DNA from: Paenibacillus pectinilyticus
Lineage (GTDB): Bacteria; Bacillota; Bacilli; Paenibacillales; NBRC-103111
Assembly (NCBI RefSeq): GCF_001700435.1
Contig: NZ_LYPC01000014.1
Coordinates: forward strand, 434,001 to 498,000
Direction of reading: 5' to 3'
Length of the DNA stretch: 64,000 nt
A program made the translations under genes and the position numbers. Below, piece by piece: positions 45,285-54,219 of this stretch. The notes below the pieces were generated by a model. That model was not told the DNA's origin and made no database searches. It was given only the letters and a program-made list of their open reading frames with translations. Position 1 is the stretch's first letter, and each line of letters opens with the position of its first letter.

Positions 45285-46028
45285 TTAGTACAAAGGGTAT
45301 TTTACACGGAGATCCTCACGTAACAGGACATTGGAATCCTCCCGAATATAGTGACATACATAAGAGCGGCGCCATCGGTCCTTACTGCGGTTCTTGGTGG
45401 AGGAGTGAATCAGCAGCTCGCTGAAAAATAAAATGTCGCCCTTTTCCATGATAACTGGAATCTGAGTGCTCGTATCGATACCCTCGGTTTCCTCGGTCCA
45501 TTGTTCGTGTTCTTCGAGATTTTTGACGGCGCCATGCGGCAACAGGCCAAGTTTATGCGTACCTGGCATTACCCATAAGCAGCCATTCTCTATGTCCACT
45601 TGCTCTTCCATTGCCGTCCATGCTGCAATCATGGTCATGGGGTCATTCTTAATATAATAGTAGTCCTGATGCGACGCTTGTCCAGGCGATCCTGGTTCTT
45701 TATAAAAGTACATGCTTTGAACGCATACTGCTTCCTTCCCCATCAGTTGGGCTAATACGCCTCGGACCATTGTGTGTTTCATTAATTGACGTGAAAAGCT
45801 GTCGTGTTTATGAGGATTGAACAAGCGAACCGAGAACTTTTTGCTTTCGTCACAGGCGGCCCATGGGGGAATGGATTCCTGGTGGCGGATGTCAAAAATG
45901 TGTCCGTTAAAGGCATCTACCAAATCTTCACTCATTCCTTTTTTGAACAAGAAGTAGCCATTTTGTTTGAAAAAGTCGATTTGATCTTGTGTAAGCGGTG
46001 TTAAAGGTAATGAAATAGTCTTATTCAT
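45285..46028 (-). CDS. Phytanoyl-CoA dioxygenase (PhyH) family Fe(II)/2-oxoglutarate oxygenase
   Basis: A 247-residue soluble oxygenase. The iron triad is visible as H120-x-D122 (SHQDYYY) and H208 (LLIHSS), and R220/R221 follow at the usual distance for 2-oxoglutarate. Family members hydroxylate many small molecules. AGGAGG lies 8 nt before the ATG. It is divergent from an AraC regulator, which suggests a role tied to sugar metabolism. Hydroxylation or oxidative demethylation of a modified sugar is possible but unproven. Confidence 0.88.
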   Translation of the reverse strand: MNKTISLPLTPLTQDQIDFFKQNGYFLFKKGMSEDLVDAFNGHIFDIRHQESIPPWAACDESKKFSVRLFNPHKHDSFSRQLMKHTMVRGVLAQLMGKEAVCVQSMYFYKEPGSPGQASHQDYYYIKNDPMTMIAAWTAMEEQVDIENGCLWVMPGTHKLGLLPHGAVKNLEEHEQWTEETEGIDTSTQIPVIMEKGDILFFSELLIHSSTKNRSKDRWRRSYVCHYIREDSNVLLREDLRVKYPLY

Positions 46029-46164
46029 CAGGTAGACCTCCTGTGATTTAATTGCCTTCTCTCACTATTAGCATACGATGAACAGGATTTATCGACAATG
46101 GCTGTGATTTGCATAAATGTATCTGAAATTGATAATTAGTTCAATTGTGTGTAAACTATTTGGC

Positions 46165-46184
46165 AAAGGGGGAGGATTCTTATA
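46165..46184 (+). promoter_or_regulatory. Ribosome site in front of an ATA codon
   Basis: AAAGGGGGAGG (46165-46175) is a near-ideal Shine-Dalgarno sequence. Six bases later, in frame with the AraC gene, stands ATA rather than ATG. No ATG, GTG or TTG occurs in this frame between the stop at 46152 and the ATG at 46302. Confidence 0.6.
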
Positions 46185-47000
46185 GAAGCGGGAAGCAAGA
46201 TCGTTTTATTAGATACAATAAAGTCTGTAACAGCAGGATCCATTGTATATCCACCGGGAGGCCGATTTGGTCCCCGCATCCAGCAGGATATTCAGCTTGT
46301 TATGCTATATTCTGGAGAAATGGATGTAACCATCGGTGATCGTAAACTACATGTGAAGCCTGGAAATGTCATTATGTTAATGCCTGGGCATGAGGAGTAT
46401 TTTACATTTTCTAAAAAAGAGGATACGTGGCATCGATGGATCGGTGTTCATGTGCCAATGTTGGAGAGAGAAATCTTTGAGCAGCTTTCCTTACTGCCTG
46501 AGTGTCTCCCCTTGAGTGAGAATATGAATCGACTATTGGATCTAATGCTGCGGATTCAGCAGTATACAAGTGTTACCGACCCTTTACTGATCAGCTTGGC
46601 TCATGCAGCTCTGCAGCTGTATCCATCAGAATCCAAACAATTGATGCAGAAGCAAGAAAAGCATCCAGCTGTTTATGCAGCAATCGCCTGGATATCTGGG
46701 CATTTCGCAAATGAGTTTACACTGAATGACTTGGCAGCGGTGGTAGGTGTATCTACAGAGCACTTAGTTCGTTTGTTCAGACAACACGAGAATACGACTC
46801 CCATGCAGTACGTATGGCGTTATCGCGTGAGTCAAGCCGTGGGGCTGCTGACCAATACGGGGCTCAGCATCACCGAGATTGCAAATCGCTGCGGATTCAA
46901 AACATCGAATCACTTTGCACGATTAGTCAAAAAGACGACCGGGCACACAGCGTCGGAGCTTAGGCAACTTTCGTGGGACGGACTTCGAGACAAGTTATGA
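46182..47000 (+). CDS. AraC family regulator with apparent ATA start
   Basis: The frame that is open from 46155 encodes a full cupin N-terminus (EAGSKIVLLDTIKSVTAG, then YPPGGRFGP), continuing through IGDRKLHVKPG to a C-terminal double helix-turn-helix (LNDLAAVVGVSTEHLVRLF; ITEIANRCGFKTSNHFARLV). From 46182 it is about 272 residues, a normal AraC length. The first standard start, ATG at 46302, would cut off 40 residues of the cupin and has no ribosome site. An ATA start, an ATT at 46176, or a recent ATG-to-ATA change that cripples expression are the options. It is divergent from the PhyH gene. Confidence 0.75.
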   Translation: MEAGSKIVLLDTIKSVTAGSIVYPPGGRFGPRIQQDIQLVMLYSGEMDVTIGDRKLHVKPGNVIMLMPGHEEYFTFSKKEDTWHRWIGVHVPMLEREIFEQLSLLPECLPLSENMNRLLDLMLRIQQYTSVTDPLLISLAHAALQLYPSESKQLMQKQEKHPAVYAAIAWISGHFANEFTLNDLAAVVGVSTEHLVRLFRQHENTTPMQYVWRYRVSQAVGLLTNTGLSITEIANRCGFKTSNHFARLVKKTTGHTASELRQLSWDGLRDKL

Positions 47001-47016
47001 GAATATGAATAAGCGG

Positions 47017-47054
47017 GAGAAATGACACTCAGACGGTGTTGTTTCTCTTTTTTT
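47017..47054 (+). terminator. Terminator, member of a repeated family
   Basis: GAGAAATGACAC pairs with GTGTTGTTTCTC (two G-T pairs), followed by seven T. Near-identical hairpins occur at 49996, 53823 and 56503. Confidence 0.88.
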
Positions 47055-47061
47055 AAATTTT

Positions 47062-47088
47062 GGATAGTTTTCTTTAAATCGTATAGTC
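47062..47088 (+). promoter_or_regulatory. Candidate operator, copy 1
   Basis: A 27-bp element starting GGATAGTTTTC and ending CGTATAGTC, with ATAGT repeated at a 19-bp distance. It matches 56550-56576 with only a few differences, mostly T to C changes inside both ATAGT copies. It may be bound by the membrane AraC protein at 54220. Confidence 0.5.
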
Positions 47089-47244
47089 GTTAATACAAGA
47101 AAATGGAATTGAATAGTAGTGTGATGGGGTGCAAGGCGAGATAATCAATTTGCGCAGCCTATATGTACTGTACATTTTTGTGGAGTGAACGGAAACTGGG
47201 ATCAGTTATCCTAGGGGAAATCATATATGCATGAGGTGGAAGCT

Positions 47245-49371
47245 ATGTCATTTGAAATTTTTCCTAAATGGGATGAAATGTTGAGTCATTGCGACTTAAT
47301 TTGGAATCAACTGCCCAAGTCGTGGGGAGAAGGAGCTCTCACAGGAAACGGTCTGCTCGGAGCTAATATCTATTCGCGGTCGGGTAGGGGGATTTCCTGG
47401 CATATCGGGAGAACGGATGTCTATCAAAAGGTCGAAGATCGGGGGACGAACGGTAAGTATCGCTTGCCTATCGGCAGACTTGATCTTAAGACCAAAGGGA
47501 AAATCAAGGACTGTTCAATGAGACTGAATCTCTATGATGCAGAGGTCACATGTAAGCTTACGACGGAGTGCGGTGAAATTGAATGGAGAACCTTTACGCA
47601 TGCGGAGCAGATGGTTCAAGTGATTGAATGGCGTGCCAGCGAAGAGGAGCAGGAACTACAGTGGGAGTGGGTGCCCGATGAAGCCATTAATCCTCGCATC
47701 CTCTTCCATTCAACGCCTGAAGGGGGTTACTACCCTTGTCCTGAACCCGTCATTAATCCACATATACAGTATGAACAAAACCAGCGTGGCATTGATGTAT
47801 GGTTTCAAGCTCTTGCTGAGGGGGGCGGTTATGCCACAGGCATCCGAAATGTGAGTGATATTGGGGCAGGAACGATATATGTGAGCGTTGGGCTATCAGA
47901 TTCGAAAGACACAGCCATTCTGGAAACTGTAGATGCGATTCACGCTTCGGAGAAGCAAGGTATGCAGCTTTTGCTGGAATCGCATCAAGATTGGTGGCAT
48001 CGTTATTATCCAGCAAGCTATCTTAAAGTGCCTGATCAACGCATAAACGCTTTTTATTGGATGCAAATGTATGTATTAGCTTCGGCTACGCGCGCTGATA
48101 GGCCCGCCCTTGATCTAATGGGCCCGTGGTTTGAAGTGACACCTTGGCCGGCTATTTGGTGGAATTTGAATATCCAGTTAAGCTATTCGCCAATTTATAC
48201 GGCTAATCGATTGGAGCTAGGCGAATCTTTATGCCGGTTATTGGATCATGCCCAGGAGGCGTTGATCAATAACGTGCCGGCTTCCTATCGGTATGACGCC
48301 GCTGCAATTGGCCGTGTTAGCAGCTTTGACTGTGTTAGTCCTGTAACAGACGAGCACGGAAATTTACTTTGGACTGTTTTTTATTACTGGGAGCAATACC
48401 GTTATTCGATGGACGACGAAATGCTTCGTGAGCACGTTTATCCGTTGCTTAGACGTTCAGTGCAATACTACATACATCTGCTGACCGAAGGAGAAGATGG
48501 ACGATACCATCTGCCGGTCTCGGTGTCGCCTGAGTATGCCATACCAGCAGCAAACACAAATTATGATTTATCCCTGCTTCGCTGGGGGTGCGAGACGCTG
48601 CTGGCTTCCTGTAAGAGACTTGACATCCAAGATGAAGGGATAGAACGTTGGCGCGATGTGTTGAACCGTCTTGTCGACTACCCCGTCGACGAGACAGGGT
48701 ATATGATCGGTACGGATGTCCCTCTACTTGAATCGCACCGGCATTACTCCCATTTAATGATGATATATCCGCTTAGTTTGGTTCATTATGAGCAGGAAGA
48801 GAACAGAGCTTTAATTGAGCATTCCCTAGAACATTGGTTGAGTCTTCCAGAGTTATTCGCTGGCTTTTCGTGGACGGGAGCGGCTTCGCTTTATGCGGCA
48901 ATAGGCAAGGGTAATCGGAGCTTGCACTACCTAAGGCAGTTATTAGATCGTGAATTACAGTTTAATACACTGTATAAAGAGAAGGGGCCTTGCCTAGAGA
49001 CGCCATTATCAGGGGCTGCTTCCTTGCAGGAGATGCTCTTACAGAGTTGGGGAGACACGATTCGCGTCTTTCCTGCTGTGCCGGACGAGTGGCCAGATAT
49101 CGTTTTCCATCAAATGCGAGCGGAAGGTGCGTTTCTTGTCAGCGCAGTACGTGAGCAAGGTGCTACACGCTTCATTCGCATTCGCAGTCTGGCTGGAGAA
49201 CCATGTAATCTGCTTACAGATATGAAGCTGCCATTGCAAGCTGCTCTTCTTGATGAAAATGCCAACTTAGAGCCGAAAAATGATCGAATTATTAGCCTTT
49301 TAGAAACTGAAGGAAACTATACACGGATAGAACTTGATATTAAGAAAGGGGAAGAACTCGTCATATGGTGA
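47245..49371 (+). CDS. GH95-like glycoside hydrolase coupled to an SGNH hydrolase
   Basis: A 708-residue, cytoplasmic-looking GH95-type protein. GALTGNGLLGANIY lies in the N-terminal domain. NLN at 307-309, SPE at E430 and HRHYSH from H498 are conserved. The base position is Glu (E585, CLETPLSG) instead of Asp, as in two other GH95-like proteins here. The start ATG at 47245 has GAGGTGG 5 nt upstream; the ATG at 47227 precedes that site. Its stop overlaps the SGNH hydrolase gene, so the two proteins are made together. Together they suggest removal of an acyl group and then of a terminal sugar. Confidence 0.75.
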   Translation: MSFEIFPKWDEMLSHCDLIWNQLPKSWGEGALTGNGLLGANIYSRSGRGISWHIGRTDVYQKVEDRGTNGKYRLPIGRLDLKTKGKIKDCSMRLNLYDAEVTCKLTTECGEIEWRTFTHAEQMVQVIEWRASEEEQELQWEWVPDEAINPRILFHSTPEGGYYPCPEPVINPHIQYEQNQRGIDVWFQALAEGGGYATGIRNVSDIGAGTIYVSVGLSDSKDTAILETVDAIHASEKQGMQLLLESHQDWWHRYYPASYLKVPDQRINAFYWMQMYVLASATRADRPALDLMGPWFEVTPWPAIWWNLNIQLSYSPIYTANRLELGESLCRLLDHAQEALINNVPASYRYDAAAIGRVSSFDCVSPVTDEHGNLLWTVFYYWEQYRYSMDDEMLREHVYPLLRRSVQYYIHLLTEGEDGRYHLPVSVSPEYAIPAANTNYDLSLLRWGCETLLASCKRLDIQDEGIERWRDVLNRLVDYPVDETGYMIGTDVPLLESHRHYSHLMMIYPLSLVHYEQEENRALIEHSLEHWLSLPELFAGFSWTGAASLYAAIGKGNRSLHYLRQLLDRELQFNTLYKEKGPCLETPLSGAASLQEMLLQSWGDTIRVFPAVPDEWPDIVFHQMRAEGAFLVSAVREQGATRFIRIRSLAGEPCNLLTDMKLPLQAALLDENANLEPKNDRIISLLETEGNYTRIELDIKKGEELVIW

Positions 49372-49982
49372 CACAATTGGAACGTTTTGAATGGTGTGAA
49401 CATTGGTGGGAACAAGCTGATAACCAAGATCTGAAGAGAGTTTTAGTAATAGGAGATTCGATTACTAAGGGGTATCGGCCTTATGTGAATGAGCTTCTCC
49501 ACAACCAAGCATATGTTGACATGGTGGCCACTTCAAAAGCCATGGATAATCCGTCTTTACTGAAAGAGATTGACTATATGATTCAACATCGGGAAGACTT
49601 TCATTACGACGTTATCCATATGAATAATGGCTTACATGGGTGGCATTTATCCACTAGCCAATATGAAGAAAATTATAACAAATTGATTCGTCATGTCCTC
49701 GAGACCGCGCAATCCTCAAAAATCATTATTGTGAATTCGACTCCAATGACAGTAGTAGGAAACCCAACAGGGATTGATCCGCAATTAAATGGGAAGGTCG
49801 AGGACAGAAATAAGGCTGTTAAGCGAATTGCCGAACAATATAACCTTTCTCTAAACGATTTATATACACCGATGTACGGAAGAAGTGAATACCGTGTGGC
49901 AGATGGGTACCATTACAACGAGGAGGGGAGGAGGGCCCAAGCTGAGATTGTAGCAAAAGCAATAAAAGATTGTTTATCGTAA
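49365..49982 (+). CDS. SGNH/GDSL-type esterase
   Basis: A 205-residue hydrolase. The catalytic Ser is in VIGDSITKG (block I), the oxyanion Asn in MNNGLHGW, and the Asp/His pair in DGYHYNEEG. There is no signal peptide. In sugar clusters such proteins usually remove acetyl or other acyl groups from oligosaccharides. It overlaps the GH95-like gene by 7 bp. The start is ATG at 49365 or GTG at 49368. A terminator of the repeated family follows 14 bp after the stop. Confidence 0.88.
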   Translation: MVTQLERFEWCEHWWEQADNQDLKRVLVIGDSITKGYRPYVNELLHNQAYVDMVATSKAMDNPSLLKEIDYMIQHREDFHYDVIHMNNGLHGWHLSTSQYEENYNKLIRHVLETAQSSKIIIVNSTPMTVVGNPTGIDPQLNGKVEDRNKAVKRIAEQYNLSLNDLYTPMYGRSEYRVADGYHYNEEGRRAQAEIVAKAIKDCLS

Positions 49983-49995
49983 TCCGACTTTGCTG

Positions 49996-50033
49996 GAGAA
50001 ATAACACTTAGAACGTGTTATTTCTCTTTTTTT
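49996..50033 (+). terminator. Terminator, member of the repeated family
   Basis: GAGAAATAACAC pairs perfectly with GTGTTATTTCTC over 12 bp, with a 7-nt loop and seven T. A partial copy of the downstream cassette sequence (AGTATTCTTTAAAACGC) follows. Confidence 0.92.
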
Positions 50034-50139
50034 GCGATTAGGGGAAAGTATTCTTTAAAACGCATCTTGTTCAGTCTACGAATAACTAACTAGTTAGTTA
50101 TGGCAGAAAACTATAAAATATGACTATGAGCTCTGACAC

Positions 50140-51039
50140 TTACTTCTTGTTGAATTTATCTATAAATCTTCTGGGGGCTATTTCCATAATCTCAGAGAAG
50201 ACTCTCGTAAAATAATGAACGTTTTCAAAACCTGTTTCCTCCGAGATTTGTTTAATCGATTTTTTCGTCGAAGTAAGCAAGATGGAAGCTTGTCTTATTC
50301 GTTCCTTTCGAACATAACTCGTAAACGATTGTCCTAGTTCTTCTTTAAATATACGTGAAAAATGGCGTCCTGATAGATGCAAAAAATGGGCCACTTCAAC
50401 TAACGATAAGCTTGGGTTTCCAAGGTTATCCCGTATATATAATTTGGATTGGGAAATGACCATTCCAGCTCCAAGCCTTTCTCTCTTTCGTTTCTTTGAA
50501 TCTTGTTGTTCGATGTTGTCAGAGAAAATGTGAGCAAACGAGGCTAACAATGCACATGAAAGTGCTAGTACACTCTCTTGAACAAGTGCGCCTTCTTGAA
50601 AGGATTGCTGCAGCAGCGCTTCCCAAATGCGGATGGCAGGTAAGTTAGAGCCATCAGGAATGTAGAAGTTATGTGTTTTTTCCAGTCTACTGAACATCTC
50701 CACTGTCGCGGAGGATGACGCATTGGCTACGATTTCAAATGCGACAAAAATAAAAAATAATGAGCTTGCGGTATGTATGTTGTGTTTTATATAAGGCCTA
50801 GTTAAAAACATACTGTTCTTTTGTAGCGGATAGTCGACGCCAGATTCCGTATAAATCGCATGGCCATCAAGTACATAACAAATTTCAAAGAACGAATGTT
50901 GATGCATGGGTGGATGGACATGATCGCGTGTCCCTCCCCAGTAATGGACGCGAAATACGGCGTCTTTACTATGTAATGTATGAGCAATCAAATTTAAATT
51001 TACTGTTCCGTCGACGTAAATAGACTGAGGTATTGTCAT
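50140..51039 (-). CDS. AraC family regulator divergent from the GH38 gene
   Basis: A 299-residue regulator with an N-terminal cupin (MHQHSFFEICYVLDGHAIY) and a C-terminal double helix-turn-helix (LVEVAHFLHLSGRHFSRIF; IKQISEETGFENVHYFTRVF). It is divergent from the GH38 glycosidase with about 160 bp between starts, which probably holds its operator. The ligand is likely the GH38 product or substrate. The ribosome site is weak (AGGA). Confidence 0.9.
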   Translation of the reverse strand: MTIPQSIYVDGTVNLNLIAHTLHSKDAVFRVHYWGGTRDHVHPPMHQHSFFEICYVLDGHAIYTESGVDYPLQKNSMFLTRPYIKHNIHTASSLFFIFVAFEIVANASSSATVEMFSRLEKTHNFYIPDGSNLPAIRIWEALLQQSFQEGALVQESVLALSCALLASFAHIFSDNIEQQDSKKRKRERLGAGMVISQSKLYIRDNLGNPSLSLVEVAHFLHLSGRHFSRIFKEELGQSFTSYVRKERIRQASILLTSTKKSIKQISEETGFENVHYFTRVFSEIMEIAPRRFIDKFNKK

Positions 51040-51201
51040 CTTTCACAAATCATCCTAATCAAGTTATGTCCTTAAATTATAAAAAAATAGACAGCATATT
51101 GCAAATACATTTGGTGTTCTGAAACTTAAGATTATAAATATGAAAGCGATGTCTATCAAATTGGAATTTGAGAACATAACAAGTCATTGGAGGAGAAGAA
51201 A

Positions 51202-53802
51202 ATGTCAAAAATCAAAGAAATTCTCGTATATCACCACAGTCACTTGGATATCGGCTATACCCATACACAGCCTATGCTTATGGAGCTGCAAAACACATAT
51301 ATCGATCAGGTTCTTGATCTTTGTGAGCAAACCCAGCACGATGCAGAAGAAAATAGATTCTACTGGACTTGCGAAGCTACCTTGCCAGTAATGAAATGGT
51401 TGGAAACAGCGAGCAGCGGCCAAGTGGAACGATTCAGCAAGTTCCTTAACAATGGTCAAATTTGTATCGCTGCATTAAGCATGCACACAAGTCCGTTATG
51501 TAACGCGGAGCAATTGGCGCGATTGCTTTATCCAATTAAGGAGCTGCGAGACAAATTTCATGTGCCGATCCGTACGGCGATTAATCATGATATTAACGGT
51601 CAGCCTTGGACGATTGCACAGGCCATGCTGGATGCAGGAGTCGAACTGTATACAACAGGAATTAACATCCATTTAGGCGGTCTTCCTTTAGAGAGGCCAA
51701 GAGCATTCAAGTGGGTTGCGCCTGACGGCCGAGAATTACTTACATTTAATGGCGAGCATTACTCACTGTTTACGCAATGGTGTCAATTGGAAGAGGAAAG
51801 CACCGAGCTTATGAAAAAGGGACTTGATCGATACATGGATCGGATTGAACGCGATGGTTACCCTTATGATTTCATCTATTTATCGGCAACGAATGTACCG
51901 CATTACGATAATACGCCTCCGGACCAAATATTGCTCGCCATGATTCGCAAATGGAATGCGGAAGGGCATGAGCAGCGAATGAGAATGGTGACGCCTGAAA
52001 TGCTGCTGCAAAAGCTAAAAGAGCAGCCGTCAGAAACGATTCAAACTTATCGGGGTGATTGGACGGATTTCTGGAATTTCGGAGCCGCAAGTTCCGCTGA
52101 GGAAACCAGATTAAATCGTCGAAGCAAAGTTAGCTTGAAGAATGCTGAGTTCCTTTCGGCTGTGCAAAATAACAACTTCTCAGGCAATCGTCATCTTTTT
52201 CAAGAGGCATGGGATCAAGCGCAACTGTATGATGAGCATACCTGGGGAGCTAACATTTCCACTACACATCCTGACGAAATGTTTACGAAAATTCAATGGA
52301 TGCACAAGGCGCATTTTGCTTATAAGGCAAATAGTTTGTCAGGTTACGTGCTAAATCAGCAGTTGGAGGAGCTTGCAGGCAATCCGCTCCAGTCTGGACC
52401 GCCTCAGGGAGTCATGTTAGTGAATCCGACACACGTCGAGCAGCTATGCGACCTGCATATTCCAGATTATTATCTTCATGGAGGAAGACATACTTCAGCC
52501 GCAAGATTCTCTTATATCCAGAATAATTACGATATCAATTGGAAGACGCCTTCGTATGGTTTGATTAAGATGCCTCCATTCAGTTATAAGGTGCTTCCGT
52601 TGACCACACCCATTGCTGTGGAGGAGGCTGCAAGCCATATCGATATAACGGATAGCTCCATTGATACACCGTATTATCGCATTACTTTTGATAAAGAAAT
52701 CGGCAGAATCCACGAGTTGATAAATAAGTCAACCGGCTGGCAAATGATCGATCAGAGCAGCGAATGGACATTGTTCCAATTCGTTCATGAGTCTCCTGAT
52801 CCTTTGAGAAATAAGCTGGATCGAACAACCATTCACGATCGCGTGCTGGATGATTGCAATAACAATATTAGCTGTTGGAATAATGAATGGAAAGCGATGC
52901 GAAGAGGAGCCGATCAATTAATTTCTTTCCAGGTTGATAGGCATTCCTCCGGCGTTACCTTGACTATGGTGTGGACAGCTCCTGGAGTTAAGCGTTTAGA
53001 GCAAAGGATGACCTTCTTTGTGGGCCGTCCGGATATTGAATTGTCCGCTGCGATTGATAAGCTGGATATCCGTGAGCCTGAATCCATCTATTTTGCGTTC
53101 CCTCTTCAATTAAAGGAGAACTGGAAATCGGTATTTGACAGTGCGGGCACCTTCGCAGCCTTAGACGAAGATCAGCTTCCAACGGTTTGTAAAGAGTGGG
53201 TCACCGTTGATCAAACCGTTTCCTTATATGATGACAAGCACGGCATCACGTTGGCTTGTCCGGATGCGCCATTAGTGCAGATTGGTGATTTCCATTTCGG
53301 TAAAGAACAAAAATCGATCCAGCGGAATGAGAATCCAATTCTTTTAGCATGGCCTCTCAACAATTACTGGGATACCAACTTTAGAGCGAGTCAGCCTGGT
53401 CTCATCGAAGTGAGATACGTGTTATCGACATTCCATACATTTGAAGCTGAAGAAGCGATGAAGAAAGGGGTAGAGGCGTCCCAACCGGTGCAAATTTTCC
53501 CAGTCATGCATGGCTCGGCTGAAAAAGAAGGTCAACTTTTAGAAGTAACGGGTAGCGGCGTTGTACCAACTTATATTAAACCGGCAATGGATGATGACGG
53601 ATTCATCATTCGTTTGAGAAACTTGAAAGACGCTCCAACCGAAGCTACAGTGAAAATTCCGGGATTTGAGATTTCTCGGGCGTTTAAGACTAATATTTTG
53701 GAAGAAAATGAACAAGAGCTTGCAATTACTAACGGTGGATTGGATGTAATGATCGGTGCGAGGCAGTGGTTCCACATTCGTGTTATTAAGGTCTTTGAGT
53801 GA
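51202..53802 (+). CDS. GH38-type alpha-mannosidase-like glycosidase
   Basis: About 866 residues. The N-terminal catalytic domain begins [13 protein letters not shown], where GH38 has its H-x-D zinc motif. [10 protein letters not shown] near residue 136 is the likely nucleophile segment. A middle three-helix part and large beta-sandwich domains follow (about 430-860). It is related in layout to the DUF5054 protein at 17791 but longer. The ATG at 51202 has GGAGGAG upstream; a TTG at 51187 lies in front of that site. There is no signal peptide. The family acts on alpha-mannosides; divergence of the zinc motif means another alpha-linked sugar is possible. Confidence 0.8.
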   Translation: MSKIKEILVYHHSHLDIGYTHTQPMLMELQNTYIDQVLDLCEQTQHDAEENRFYWTCEATLPVMKWLETASSGQVERFSKFLNNGQICIAALSMHTSPLCNAEQLARLLYPIKELRDKFHVPIRTAINHDINGQPWTIAQAMLDAGVELYTTGINIHLGGLPLERPRAFKWVAPDGRELLTFNGEHYSLFTQWCQLEEESTELMKKGLDRYMDRIERDGYPYDFIYLSATNVPHYDNTPPDQILLAMIRKWNAEGHEQRMRMVTPEMLLQKLKEQPSETIQTYRGDWTDFWNFGAASSAEETRLNRRSKVSLKNAEFLSAVQNNNFSGNRHLFQEAWDQAQLYDEHTWGANISTTHPDEMFTKIQWMHKAHFAYKANSLSGYVLNQQLEELAGNPLQSGPPQGVMLVNPTHVEQLCDLHIPDYYLHGGRHTSAARFSYIQNNYDINWKTPSYGLIKMPPFSYKVLPLTTPIAVEEAASHIDITDSSIDTPYYRITFDKEIGRIHELINKSTGWQMIDQSSEWTLFQFVHESPDPLRNKLDRTTIHDRVLDDCNNNISCWNNEWKAMRRGADQLISFQVDRHSSGVTLTMVWTAPGVKRLEQRMTFFVGRPDIELSAAIDKLDIREPESIYFAFPLQLKENWKSVFDSAGTFAALDEDQLPTVCKEWVTVDQTVSLYDDKHGITLACPDAPLVQIGDFHFGKEQKSIQRNENPILLAWPLNNYWDTNFRASQPGLIEVRYVLSTFHTFEAEEAMKKGVEASQPVQIFPVMHGSAEKEGQLLEVTGSGVVPTYIKPAMDDDGFIIRLRNLKDAPTEATVKIPGFEISRAFKTNILEENEQELAITNGGLDVMIGARQWFHIRVIKVFE

Positions 53803-53822
53803 TAGAAATCATGAACAAACAG

Positions 53823-53859
53823 GAGAAATGACACGTAGACGGTGTTATTTCTCTTTTTT
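53823..53859 (+). terminator. Terminator, member of the repeated family
   Basis: GAGAAATGACAC pairs with GTGTTATTTCTC around GTAGACG, then six T. The 20 bp before it (ATAGAAATCATGAACAAAC) also occur before the copy at 56503. Confidence 0.88.
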
Positions 53860-54219
53860 GCTGAAAAATCGCGGATTAGATGTGGTCATTAATTTCACAT
53901 ACAATTGTGTAAAAATGAAGCCAACGTCTAAACTTTATAACATATAGACTCTAATGAATATTATATGGTTTGAAAAGCATTATTCATAATGATTTAGCTA
54001 GTTTACAATTGTACCTGAAGTTTAGTAGATTGCGTAATTAATCATCATCCCTATAAAATTGTTGAAGTTAGTCTCAATTGTCACAAAAATTTTATCTTTA
54101 TTTACTAAAATGGACATGGTAGTGTAGAAAATGATTAAGGAATGAATAATGAAACTCAACAATTCTGCCTTGCATGCTGGCGGATTAGTACATGATGGGT
54201 TAAGGGGAGAATTCATGAC
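53860..54219. other. AT-rich gene-free stretch before the membrane AraC gene
   Basis: About 360 bp, clearly AT-rich, with no convincing ORF, hairpin or operator copy. The last 30 bp hold GGGGAG, the ribosome site of the next gene. A promoter is expected here but no clear -35/-10 pair was singled out. Confidence 0.4.

Larger units (their letters stand above)
47017..47153 (+). repeat. Duplicated terminator-promoter cassette, copy 1
   Basis: From the hairpin through GAGATAATCAATTTGC this stretch resembles 56503-56641 along its length (about 75-80% by eye). It lies before the GH95-SGNH operon; the other copy lies before importer 2. Confidence 0.75.
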
